Shown here: piece after piece, positions 35,986 through 45,700 of the stretch
How the letters are laid out: each line of letters opens with the position of its first letter
Numbering within the stretch: the stretch's first letter is position 1
NCBI RefSeq assembly: GCF_007751035.1
Contig: NZ_CP036433.1
Span: 5,995,001 to 6,059,000 of the forward strand
Source: Lignipirellula cremea
GTDB lineage: Bacteria > Planctomycetota > Planctomycetia > Pirellulales > Pirellulaceae
Length of the DNA: 64,000 bases
Direction: 5' to 3'
Translations under genes and position numbers: made by a program
The notes under the pieces: model-generated
Seen by the model: the letters and a program-made list of their open reading frames with translations, nothing else
Database searches by the model: none
What the model was told of the DNA's origin: nothing

Positions 35986-37947
35986 TTGACGCCTCCAAAT
36001 CCCAGTAAACGTTCTGTCTCGGCTGACAAAGAGAGCATCTTTTCATCCGATCCTGCGCCCTCGACCCCCAAGCCGCCGGCTGCCAAAGCGCCGGCCGCCA
36101 AGGCCCCCGCGGGGAAGGCTCCCGCCGCGAAGGCTCCGCCGGCGAAAGCCCCCGCAGCCAAAGCGCCGCCAGCCAAAGCCCCTGCGGCCAAGGCCCCCGC
36201 GCCCCGTGTCAAAGAGAGCCCGGTCGCTGAAGCGCCGGCTCCCGCCGCCAAGGCTCCGCCGCCGCGCAAGTCGAGTCGCCCCCAGCCTGCCGCCGCATCG
36301 GGCGGTTTTGACGATCTCGACGAAGCGGCCGCCATGGCCGACGCCGCCGATCCCTTGGCGTCCGACCCGCTGGCTGCCGGACCGGAAACGCACGACTCGG
36401 AAGTCGCTCCCGCAAGCGACGATGCAAAGCCCAAAAAGAGCCCCAACTGGCTGCTGATCGGCGGCATTGTCGGCGGCGTGGCGGCGGCGATGATTTTCGC
36501 CGGTTGCGGCGCTACGATGGCGATCTTCTTTCTGGGCGGCAACCGTCAGCCCGAAATCGTGGCCGTCGTCGATCCCGCTGCCGAAAAACCGGCCGAAGGG
36601 GAAGAGACCAGCCAGCCAGCCGACGGCGAAGAAGCCGACGACGACAAACCGGCCGAAGGCGATGAAGGCGCCGTGCCCGCCGAAGGCGACGCGGACAATC
36701 CCGACACCGACCCGATGGCGGCCGACCCCAGCATCGCCGCCGATCCTGCCGACCCCGACGCCGTCGCTTCGGTGGATCCGGCCGCGGCCGATCCCATGCC
36801 GACGGACACCCAACCTGCCGACCCGAAGCCGGCCGATCCCAAAACGCCTGCGGAACCGGCAACGCCCGAACCCGCCAAACCAGAACCGAAACCCACACCG
36901 CCGAAAGCTCCGCCCAAGCCGCCAAACCCGTTCCGCTCCCTGAAGCCGGCGGTCGATCTGGTTGCTAGCGCCGCCGACGGCAAAGTCGACCTGGGTCAGG
37001 TCCTGCTGAACAAAGACGAAGTCCTGTTCGTCCGTCTCTATGGCGGTGACCATGCCGCCGGCAACGAGCCGGTGAAATTTGAAATGGTCGACGTCGCCGG
37101 GGAAACCCACACCTGGCAGATCACGGCCAAAGAATCCAAAAACCTGCCCGGCGGCGAAGGCGTGGTGGCGCACGTCAAACTGGTGGAGAAAGATCTCGTC
37201 TTTAGCTGGACCGATCTGGCCGCGACCGAACCGGCGTCGCGCACCTTGCGCAACTGCCAGCTGGATTTGACGACCCGCTCCGGGGCCCAGAAACTGTTTC
37301 TCCGCACGCCCGGAACGGTCGAGCCGCTGCTGGTGCAGCTGAGCAAGCCGACGATGAAAGTGGATTTCTCGATCGAGGATCTGCCGGACCCGAAAATGGT
37401 GGTGATCGAAGTGATTCCTCCGGCGGCGCCGCTGGCGCCCAATAGCTTCCAGGACCAGCAAGCCGGCCTGAGCGACGGACGGGCGATCATGATGAAAGTC
37501 GGCGAACCCGGACGGGAGACGCTGATTTTTGAGTTTGAACCCGAGGTACGCCGCGACACCATCTCCGTCACCGGCAAAGCGCTCTACCAGCTGGCCGGCA
37601 TGCCCAAACCGGTTCCTTTCCAGGCCAAAGCCGTCAGCGGTATGGCCAACGGGGCCGGCCAGCAGATGAACCAGCTTCTGCAGCTCAAAGTCCAGGCGGA
37701 CAAAAACAAGAACAACCCTCAGGCCAAAGCCTTCCTGGCCAACTACGACAACCAGCTGGCGCAACTCCAGCAAGCAACCGCCCAGGTCCAGGAGCTCGTC
37801 GCCGTCTCCAGCAAGCTCATGCCAGCCACCGTTAAACGCGGCGAAAACGCTGGCGGCGGCGGAGAAGCCCCCGTCCGTTTCCGGGTCATCTACAAATACA
37901 CGCCCGAAGACGGCTTCGGCTCCTACGACCTGATCCTGGCGGAGTAA
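35986..37947 (+). CDS. Membrane protein with Ala/Pro/Lys-rich N-terminus, function unknown
   Basis: The frame starts at a TTG (35986) with GGAG 11 bases upstream; no suitable ATG exists before the domain region. About 30-70 is an AKAPAAKAP-type run with 5-residue periodicity. A single membrane helix (WLLIGGIVGGVAAAMIFAGCGATMAIFFLGG) lies at about 152-180. A long acidic/proline exterior linker follows (e.g. PADPKPADPKTPAEP). The last about 320 residues are beta-rich with no named domain (VDLVASAADGKVDLGQVLL, VLFVRLYGGD, LLVQLSKPTMKVDFSI), then a helical patch with QQATAQVQELVAVSSKL. The cytoplasmic part is basic and may bind nucleic acid or a polyanion, but this is only a guess from composition. 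Same direction as gltD, separated by 298 bases. Confidence 0.7.
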   Translation: MTPPNPSKRSVSADKESIFSSDPAPSTPKPPAAKAPAAKAPAGKAPAAKAPPAKAPAAKAPPAKAPAAKAPAPRVKESPVAEAPAPAAKAPPPRKSSRPQPAAASGGFDDLDEAAAMADAADPLASDPLAAGPETHDSEVAPASDDAKPKKSPNWLLIGGIVGGVAAAMIFAGCGATMAIFFLGGNRQPEIVAVVDPAAEKPAEGEETSQPADGEEADDDKPAEGDEGAVPAEGDADNPDTDPMAADPSIAADPADPDAVASVDPAAADPMPTDTQPADPKPADPKTPAEPATPEPAKPEPKPTPPKAPPKPPNPFRSLKPAVDLVASAADGKVDLGQVLLNKDEVLFVRLYGGDHAAGNEPVKFEMVDVAGETHTWQITAKESKNLPGGEGVVAHVKLVEKDLVFSWTDLAATEPASRTLRNCQLDLTTRSGAQKLFLRTPGTVEPLLVQLSKPTMKVDFSIEDLPDPKMVVIEVIPPAAPLAPNSFQDQQAGLSDGRAIMMKVGEPGRETLIFEFEPEVRRDTISVTGKALYQLAGMPKPVPFQAKAVSGMANGAGQQMNQLLQLKVQADKNKNNPQAKAFLANYDNQLAQLQQATAQVQELVAVSSKLMPATVKRGENAGGGGEAPVRFRVIYKYTPEDGFGSYDLILAE

Positions 37948-38046
37948 ACAGGGTCGCATGCTCTTGATTCCTGCGAACGGGACGGGGCGGGAGCCGCGCA
38001 ACTTCGGCTTCCCTCGCCCGTTTCCTTCCCAGGGTTTTATTTCAGC

Positions 38047-40095
38047 ATGCAACCGATTCCGAGTTCATGGAGCATGGCGGCTCTCTGCCTGCTCCTGGCC
38101 GCTTTCGAAGGTCGGGCGGCGGAGCCGGTGTTTCCGCCGCATCCGCGGTTGGCGACTTCGGCGGAAGAGTGGCGGGCCGATCAGGCGGCGGACGACTTTG
38201 CCGCCCGGCGCGATGCGAGCGTGAAGGCGGCCGCATCGCTGCTGGCCCAGCCGTTGCCGCTGCCCGAGGGTTTTGGCTCCTGGGTGTTCTACTACGCCTG
38301 TCCCGACGACGGGGCCGATCTGCGGATGCTGTCGCTGACCGAGCATGAATGTCCGCGGTGTAAAAAGAAGTACGGCGATCCGCGCACCAACGCCGCCTAC
38401 CGCTGCCTGATGCACCATCAGCTGGAACACGGCGCCCTGAAGCTGGCCTGGGCGTACGCTTACTCGGGCGACGATCGCTACGCGGTCGAAGTGCGCCGTA
38501 TCCTGCTGCACCTGGCGGACGAGTACGCGACTTACCCGGCCCGCCAGGATCGCTGGGGCCGTACCGGCTGGTTCGCTCCGCTGGGCGGCCGGCGGTATGT
38601 GCAAAGCCTCGACGAAGCCGTCGGCGTGATCCGCCTGGCGAAGGCCTATGATCTGACCTGCAACGCCAAGGCCTGGTCGGCCGACGATCGGGAAAAGGTG
38701 GAACGCGACTTTTTCCGCGCTACGGCGAAAACCTTGCTGGCCTTTAACCAAGGGATCAATAACCACCAAACCTGGTACAACGCAGGATTGATGGCGATCG
38801 CCTCGGTGCTGGCCGACGCCGAAATGGTCGAACAGGTGCTGACGATGCGCGGCGGTTTCCGTGATCAGCTCCAGCGGAGCCTGGGCGATGACGGTCTGTG
38901 GTACGAAGGAGCCATGGCCTACCAGAACTACGCCCTGCAGGCGATGGTCGAAATTGTCGACGCTGGCCGCCGCATGGGCTTGCCGCTGCAGGACGAACCG
39001 CGTTTCAAGGCGCTGCTGCTCAGCTCGCTCAAGGTCGCCTATCCCAACGGCCAGTATCCGGCCATCAACGACAGCGACCCGCTCCACTTTCGCAGTTTTA
39101 ACTGGTCGTACGAATGGGCCTTCCGCACCTACGGCGATCCGGCCTTCGCCCAGGCCGCCGCCTGGGGGAACCCGGCAAAGCTGAAGGCGTTACTCGGCCC
39201 GCAGGCCGAACCGGAATGGCCGCTGGAAACTGCCTCGATCGATCTGGCCAATGTAGGTTTGGCCGTTCTGAGGGCGGGAAAGGGCGCCGAACAAACGTGC
39301 GTCTTCTTCGATTACGGCCGGCACGGCGAAGGGCACGGGCACTATGACAAGCTCAACATCACTCTGTTCGCCAACGGCCGGGAGTGGTTGCTGGACCCAG
39401 GGCGCATTGGCTATTCGTTCAAGGAATACAAGTCGTGGGTCAAACACACCGTCGCCCATAACACGGTCGTGATCGACGAGAGCAACCAGTGGGCGACTAC
39501 CGGCAAGCTTCGCTGGCTGCAGACCGGCGACGACTGGTCCGCCTGCTCGGGCGAGTGCGATACTGCCTGGCTGGGCGTGCATTTGCAACGCTCGCTCTGG
39601 CTGTCGCCGCAATTGCTGATTGAAGTGTTCGAAGTGCAAGCCGGACGGGACCTGCAGATGGACTGGCTGGCCCATGCGGTGACCGAGCCCGTCGCCAGCG
39701 TGCAGGAACGCACCAGCGCCGCGGTGGACCGCGTGGGCAAAGGGCCCGGCTACAAGCATTTGACGGAAACCCTGCAGTGGGACGTGCAGGGCGATTCGCA
39801 ATGGGATTTTCCGGCCGGGAAACAGCGGTTGCGGATCTGGCTGCCGGCGGCGGCGGAAGAAGAGGTTTACACCGGCATCGGCGTGGGCAGTCGAGCCGAC
39901 CAGAAGGCGCCGTTCCTGTTACGCCGTCGCCAGGGAAAGACGGCCCGGTTTGTCACCGTGTACGACCTGGGCGGCGATGGCAAAGGCGTCACCCGGGTGC
40001 AGGCGACCAACGGCAAAGAGCCGACGATTCGCGTCGTCGGCTCCCAGGGAACCCGGTCCGTCGTGTTTACAGCCGACGGCGTGCGGGTCGAATAA
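38047..40095 (+). CDS. Secreted heparinase II/III-family polysaccharide lyase
   Basis: This 682-residue protein has a short signal peptide (SMAALCLLLAAFEGRAAE). A helical toroid region spans about 60-380, with the early CPDD...CPRCKK cysteine cluster often seen in these lyases. It is followed by the beta-sandwich Heparinase_II/III domain. Its marker is GHGHYDKLNITLFANGREWLLDPG, then HNTVVIDESNQ; these His, Tyr and Asp residues are probably catalytic or metal-binding. The family cleaves uronate-containing polysaccharides (heparin, heparan, alginate, related marine or plant glycans) by beta-elimination; the particular substrate is not readable. It could be a standalone scavenging enzyme; no transporter or regulator adjoins it. 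Confidence 0.88.
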   Translation: MQPIPSSWSMAALCLLLAAFEGRAAEPVFPPHPRLATSAEEWRADQAADDFAARRDASVKAAASLLAQPLPLPEGFGSWVFYYACPDDGADLRMLSLTEHECPRCKKKYGDPRTNAAYRCLMHHQLEHGALKLAWAYAYSGDDRYAVEVRRILLHLADEYATYPARQDRWGRTGWFAPLGGRRYVQSLDEAVGVIRLAKAYDLTCNAKAWSADDREKVERDFFRATAKTLLAFNQGINNHQTWYNAGLMAIASVLADAEMVEQVLTMRGGFRDQLQRSLGDDGLWYEGAMAYQNYALQAMVEIVDAGRRMGLPLQDEPRFKALLLSSLKVAYPNGQYPAINDSDPLHFRSFNWSYEWAFRTYGDPAFAQAAAWGNPAKLKALLGPQAEPEWPLETASIDLANVGLAVLRAGKGAEQTCVFFDYGRHGEGHGHYDKLNITLFANGREWLLDPGRIGYSFKEYKSWVKHTVAHNTVVIDESNQWATTGKLRWLQTGDDWSACSGECDTAWLGVHLQRSLWLSPQLLIEVFEVQAGRDLQMDWLAHAVTEPVASVQERTSAAVDRVGKGPGYKHLTETLQWDVQGDSQWDFPAGKQRLRIWLPAAAEEEVYTGIGVGSRADQKAPFLLRRRQGKTARFVTVYDLGGDGKGVTRVQATNGKEPTIRVVGSQGTRSVVFTADGVRVE

Positions 40096-40142
40096 ACGTC
40101 GGGCGACTTCTCCATGTTCGTCCCGACCGACAGGATCTCTGA

Positions 40143-41696
40143 TCAGGCAGCCAACGCCTGGCGGAATTCGGAAGTGAGCGTGCGATACCGGCGGTAGGCG
40201 CTGCGGGTGATCCAGAACAGGTAGAAGTTCAGGCCAATCGAAGCGAACAGCATCACACTCAGCAGCGTGAACGCCCAGCGTTTCTCTTCCTCGGTCTTGG
40301 CTGCGAGCTTTCTGGCGGTGCTCATATCCAGCGAAGGCAGACCGGTCGAACTGGCGTCGGCCAGCTGGTTGGCAAACCGGTCCGGGCCAGGATCACGTTC
40401 GACGTTCAGCGACGGGACGGAGACATTCGCCCGCAGCCCCTGGTCGGGGATCGGCAGGGTTGCGACATGGGTTGACGCAGGATTCTGCGACTGTGGCGGA
40501 GCGACGCCTCCCAGGCTGGCATTATAGCCCGTGTTGGGAGTGGCAGGTTGCCCGCCGCCCGTCACGGAAAAGTGGGTTGCCGGAGCCTGCGTCCAGGCGT
40601 TCGCCGGGGGATTGAGATTCGCCGGCGGGTTGAGGTTAGTGGGCGGAATCGCCGCATACGGGTTCGCCTGCGGAGTCGTGGCGTACTGGTTGACGGCGGG
40701 CGGCCAGTTGTACCCCGGCGCCGTGGTCGGCGGGACGGCCTGGCTGGGTGGATTCAACTGGGGCGATTGCGGGGCGTTGGCCGCCGGATTGAGCAGGTTG
40801 GGCGGTGTCAGAGCTGGGTTGTTGTAGGGCGGATTAGGGGTGGCCGGTGTCGACTGGAACTGGGTGTTCGGCTGGCCAGCGCCGGCCGGGTTGCCATAGG
40901 GAGCGCTGCCATAGGGAGCGCTGCCGTACGGGTTCGTCCCTGTTTGGGGAATCAAGGGATCCGCGACTTCGTCGGGCGCAGGCGGCACGAGGCGTCCGCT
41001 GCGGGTGTATTGCGGCGGGGCGGCCGCCGGCGGGTTCGTGCCGCCAAAAGGAGCCGCGGCCGGGTTGCTTCCGGTAAACGAAGAACTGCCGCTGTTGAAA
41101 TGGGATCCGCCGACGCCTGTCGAAGCGGCCCCCAGGCCGGCCCCGAAGGAACTGCCGGGCTGCGGACTCGACGGTGCGGCGCCAAAGGTGGACGGATTCT
41201 GAGCGGACGGATTCTGCCCAGCCCCGATGCCGCTGCCTGCGGCGGCGCCGAAGGATCCGCCGGGATTGGAGGCGCCGATGCCGGTCGTACCCGGGTTGCT
41301 CGATCCCGAGCTAAAGGCCAAACCGGATCCGCCCGTCGCGGTCGACGGCGAGTGCGCCGGAGATGGCTGGAACCCACTATTCGGCGTAGCCTGGAAGCCC
41401 GTTGTCGGCGCCGGCTGAAACCCTGCGCCAGGCGTCGACTGGAAACTGGGCGCAGGTTGGGGGTTCGAGGCGGGTACTGTCTGATGAGGCAGCGGCCCGC
41501 GACCAACGCGCACAATAACGCGACGCACATTGCGTAACTCGGGCGGGATTTCGCTGATAAGCGGCTCCCCGTTCCGCAAGCTATCCACCAGTTCAGGCTC
41601 GATCTGAATAATATATTCGACGTCGCCCGAGGCGTTCATTTGCCAGCCATAGTCGACCGCTAAGGCCGCGACTGCAACAATCAAGATTCCATTCAC
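40143..41696 (-). CDS. Bitopic membrane protein with Pro/Ser/Asn-rich linker
   Basis: The start is the GTG at 41696, with GGAGG 9 bases upstream; no other start has such a site. An N-terminal hydrophobic stretch (MNGILIVAVAALAVDYGW) is followed by a small folded part about 25-70 (VEYIIQIEPELVDSL, IPPELRNVRRVIVRVGRGPLP). A linker of about 320 residues is rich in Pro, Asn, Gly and Ala with FQ-P repeats such as GFQPAPTTGFQATPNSGFQP. The C-terminus has a helix (FTLLSVMLFASIGLNFYLFWI) and a basic tail. The layout suggests a stretchable anchor in the envelope. No known family. Divergent from the LssY-C gene. Confidence 0.65.
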   Translation of the reverse strand: MNGILIVAVAALAVDYGWQMNASGDVEYIIQIEPELVDSLRNGEPLISEIPPELRNVRRVIVRVGRGPLPHQTVPASNPQPAPSFQSTPGAGFQPAPTTGFQATPNSGFQPSPAHSPSTATGGSGLAFSSGSSNPGTTGIGASNPGGSFGAAAGSGIGAGQNPSAQNPSTFGAAPSSPQPGSSFGAGLGAASTGVGGSHFNSGSSSFTGSNPAAAPFGGTNPPAAAPPQYTRSGRLVPPAPDEVADPLIPQTGTNPYGSAPYGSAPYGNPAGAGQPNTQFQSTPATPNPPYNNPALTPPNLLNPAANAPQSPQLNPPSQAVPPTTAPGYNWPPAVNQYATTPQANPYAAIPPTNLNPPANLNPPANAWTQAPATHFSVTGGGQPATPNTGYNASLGGVAPPQSQNPASTHVATLPIPDQGLRANVSVPSLNVERDPGPDRFANQLADASSTGLPSLDMSTARKLAAKTEEEKRWAFTLLSVMLFASIGLNFYLFWITRSAYRRYRTLTSEFRQALAA

Positions 41697-41879
41697 CGCC
41701 GAGATCCTCCATGCGGACTGATTATTCCGCGAAGTATCCTAACTTGTCGGGCTGGTCGGGAAAAAGACCGATTTACCACCTGGGGGTCGGTTTTTTCACT
41801 ATTTCTCGACTTACGATCAAAGTAGAACCCACAAACGGGAACCGCCGCCTTCCTCACCGCCAATGACCACGGAGTTTCT

Positions 41880-42668
41880 ATGGAACCAGTCGACGCCCCG
41901 ACGCCGGAATCGTCCCGCCGCCGTCGCCGCCTGCAGCGGATGTTTTTCGGGATTGCGGGGTTGCTGATCGTCTATGTGATGTTCGCCTACGGGATCCTGC
42001 CGTTAATCTGGGAAGGGTACGCCCATCGACATCCCACGTTTGACGACGATCCCCGCATCACCCGCACCGGCGACGATCATCCGGGCGACCCGTTGAACGT
42101 GGCGTTGATTGGCTCCCAGGCTGAAGTAAACGCCCTGATGGCGGCCGCCGACTGGTACGTGGCCGATCGATTGGGTTTGCGAAGCGACCTGAAAATTGCG
42201 GCCGACACCGTACTCGCACGTCCTTACGACGAGGCGCCGGTGAGCAAGCTGTTTCTCTTTGGAAGGCCGGAAGACCTGGCGTTTGAGAAGCCGGTGGGGA
42301 ACGACCCGCGCAAGCGAAACCACGTCCGCTTCTGGAAGGCGCCGGAACAGGACTCGCAGGGGCGGACCATCTGGCTGGGCTCCGCTTCCTACGATGAACG
42401 GGTCGGCCTGAGCCATACGACCGGGCAGATTACCCATCATATCGCGGCCGATATCGATGACGAGCGGGATCGCCTGTTCGCGGATTTAGAGAAAACGGGA
42501 CGCCTGGAAGAGACCTACACCCTTCCGCATTTCCACACGAAGCTGGAAGGCCACAACGGCGGCGGCGATCCCTGGCACACCGACGGCGCTCTGTACGTCG
42601 GCGTGATCGAACCCGAGCCAGCAACGCCAGCGGATGCAAAGCCAGCGGATGCAAAGCCAGCAGATTAG
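41880..42668 (+). CDS. Membrane-anchored LssY C-terminal domain protein
   Basis: This 262-residue protein has one N-terminal membrane helix (FFGIAGLLIVYVMFAYGILPLIW) and then the LssY_C domain from about 70. Markers are DPLNVALIGSQAEVNALMAAADWY, LRSDLKIAADTVLARPYDEAPVSKLFLFGRPEDLAFEKPVG, RKRNHVRFWKAP and VGLSHTTGQITHHIAADIDDERD. The family was named from a Legionella secretion-associated locus; its biochemical activity is not established. Conserved His and Asp in RNHVRFW and ITHHI may form a site. GGAG lies before the ATG. The tail repeats PADAKPADAK, the last few repeats being nearly identical. Confidence 0.83.
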   Translation: MEPVDAPTPESSRRRRRLQRMFFGIAGLLIVYVMFAYGILPLIWEGYAHRHPTFDDDPRITRTGDDHPGDPLNVALIGSQAEVNALMAAADWYVADRLGLRSDLKIAADTVLARPYDEAPVSKLFLFGRPEDLAFEKPVGNDPRKRNHVRFWKAPEQDSQGRTIWLGSASYDERVGLSHTTGQITHHIAADIDDERDRLFADLEKTGRLEETYTLPHFHTKLEGHNGGGDPWHTDGALYVGVIEPEPATPADAKPADAKPAD

Positions 42669-42713
42669 CACCGGGTTCCCGACACGAATCGCCGTAGTGG
42701 ACCTGGGTATTCG

Positions 42714-45700
42714 CTAATAGGTGATTTCCAGCCGCTTCCAGCCGAGGGACAGGGCGACGGAACCGGCGCGCCTGGCGACGGTGACTTCCAGCAGGACGCT
42801 GCGGCCGGCCAGGGGTTTCAGGTCGACTTCGATCTGACGCCAGGTGTCGGGCGGACCTTCGGTTTCGATCTTCTTCCAGAATTCTTCCCCATTGGCCCGC
42901 ACCTGGATCGCCAGTTCGGTCCCTGCCGGACAACCGATCTCCATTTTCAGCCGGGGCGAGCCATCGGCTGGGATTTCGACCTGTCGCAGAAAAGTGGTGG
43001 GGATCAGGGTCAGCGTGCTGAGCTCCAGGACCTCTTTCTTTCCCTGGAATTCGATCAGCTCGCCTTTGTGCTTGTCGGCGAGGTTGGCGGAGACCAGCTT
43101 CCAGCCGGGTGCGACTTTCTCGGCGGCGTGGATCAGCTTGCCGGGCAAATGGTTGAGCCAGACTTGCTCAAAGTCGGTCAACGATTCGATCGGCGGTTCG
43201 ACTTCGCCGGCTGGTTTGAGTTCGTACAACTGGCGGGCCTGGTCGTTGAGGCCGGGCGAATAGAACAGGTAGTGCTTCTCTTTCCCGCTGATCAGCGGGC
43301 CGAGACGCGGTTCTTTGTGACGCATCCCAGTCACCGTCGCCCTGGCCAGCAGCGCCCCGTCGGCCGGATTCCGCCAGACAGCGACGGGATCAAACTGGCC
43401 GTCGGCATCGGCGGCCGGCTGCAGCACGAAGTACATCAGCGGGCCGTCGGCAGTACAGCGGATCGCCTCCAGCGGGGCGGCGATCGCCTGTCGCCACTGC
43501 GTCAGTCCGGTGGCCGGATCCAGGCTGAGCAGTTCGCCCGTCGTCTGCACAATCAGCCGCTCCCCCGCCAGGCCCCAGACCCGTTCCAGGTCCGGCAGAA
43601 TCCGGCGCCACTGGAGCTCGCCCGTTTCCGGGTCAAGGCATTCCAGCAGACGCACGCCAGGCTGCGAAACGACCACGCCCTGGGGAGTCGCCAACGGCGA
43701 CTGGTAGTGCTGACGGACCCAGGTCGCTTCTTCCGCCGCCAGCCAGTTTGCTTTTTCCGGCGAAGGCAGGACGGTCTCCCGACGGATCCAGCGGACACCG
43801 CCGCGTTCGTCGCAACAAAGCACGGCCCCGCCCAGCACGGCGACTAACGAGTCTTCAAAAGGGGTCACGCAGCATGCCCGCTTCGTCCACCAGGAATCGC
43901 GCAGCCGCACCAGATCCACTGCTTCGACCACCTCGCCCGTTTCCCGGTCAAAGGTGGTGAGTTTGAGCATGCTTTCGGTTTCGGTGTTGCGGGCGACCGT
44001 CAGGACCAGCAATCGATCCAGCAGGACGACCGGATCCGACACCAGCGACTCGTTCGCTGGCAGGACAGCCGACCAGGCCAGCTTACCATCCGCTTTCTGG
44101 AAGCAGCAAAGCGTCAGGTTCGTGTTGTACAGCATGCGGGCAAAGATCCGGTCGCCCAGGATCAGGGGCCGCATCGGGATCATCGCCCAGTCCTGGGCAC
44201 GGAGCATTTTGCCGGGGGTTTGTTCACCGCGCCACACGGTCTGGCCCGTGGCCAGATTGTACGCGTTCAGCTGGAAGCGATTGCTGGCGTACATCAGATC
44301 GCCTTCGACGGCATACGCCATCTGCCGGCCGGCCCAGTCGACGTTCTGCGATTTAACGTGCGACACGACCTCGGTGGTGCGGTTGTTCCCGTCGGGAGTT
44401 TGCGGTTCGCCACGGGACTCGGCCGCAAAGCCGGTCGGCGCTGGAGCCGGCGGCTGCGACTGGACGACCGGGACCGACGCGGTCGACTCCCGGCGGATCA
44501 TCTCGGCGACGAGATTTTCAAACTCTTCGGGGTTAAGCTCGATATCGCCAAACTGCACCGGCGCGACGGGCGGCTGCCCTTCTTCGCGGCCCAGCATGGC
44601 GGCGGCCAGGCGAATGCGGGGACGCAGCTCGCCCTTTTCCACCGCCCTGGCGTTGGGCAAGGCCTGCTGGTATTCGCTCAGGGCGCGGGCGAACCAGCCG
44701 CTGGAAAGGGCCCGATCGCCCAGCCAGCGATGGGCTTCGGCCGCGGCGGTGGTGGCTTCAAACTGCACGGCGATAAGCGTCACAGCGTCGACATCGCCGG
44801 CGTGGATGGCCCGGCGAACACGCAGCCCGGCGATCTCTTCAAACTCCTTCCGCATCGCTTCCCGCAGTTCCGGATGGGTGTTCATCGCCAGTTTCACCGC
44901 AGCCGGCAAAGAGACAAGCAACCGTGCATCCTGTCCGCTGGGAGCCAGCCCCATGAACACGCTGCCTTCAATCGCCGCGATCTGCCGGGCGGCGTCGTCG
45001 AAAGCGCCGCCTTCGAGCACGCCGTTCATCTCCGCCAGAATGTTGTACGCGTCCTTGCTGAGCTCTTCGACCAGCGGCTGGCGCCATTCCGGCTGAAGCC
45101 GCCCCAGCAGCCCGGCGTCGGCTTCCCGGGGCGCATGACGTTCGGCCACTGCTTCGGCCCATTCGATCAGCGGCAGCCGCGATTCCATGTGATAAAAGCG
45201 GGCGTCGCGGCACAGCTCCAGCAGTTCGACCGGCGGGCGGTTATACAAGCGCTGGATCAGCTCAACGCGCAACGCCGCTTCGCAGTAACGCAAGGTGTTG
45301 TTGTGCAGGGTATTCATGGGCGATCGCAACAAGGCGTCGCGGAGCGCCGTAAAAGGAGAATCGGCGTCCGCCAGGGCGGCCTGGTAGCGGGCCACGTGCT
45401 GATGGAAAGACGGATCTTCGTACGGGGTTTCAATCAGCAGCGTGATCTCATCGAGCACGGCGACCTTTTTCTCCGGCGGCAACGCCCGGTAGGCCTGGGA
45501 GGCTAACAAATGATCGAACAGGCCAACGGCGAACTCGCGCCGCGGACCGATCGCCAGGGAATTGATGGCGGCCGCTGTCAGCCATTTCTCACGGTCAGCG
45601 CCCTCGGGCAAGGTGGCCAGCACCTCACCCAGCCAGACGCCGTGCTGGAGCGTATTGACATAACCCGGGGCGGCCGCCAGCAACTGGGGATCGACCATGC

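Noticed and set aside
36043-38052. Minus-strand frame of 669 residues opposite the 35986 gene
   Set aside because: Shadow of low-complexity Ala/Pro codons; no ribosome site or domain.
41763-41800. Apparent terminator (GACCGA...TCGGTTTTTT)
   Set aside because: The stem is only about 5 bp and it lies between two divergent starts, where a promoter region is expected.
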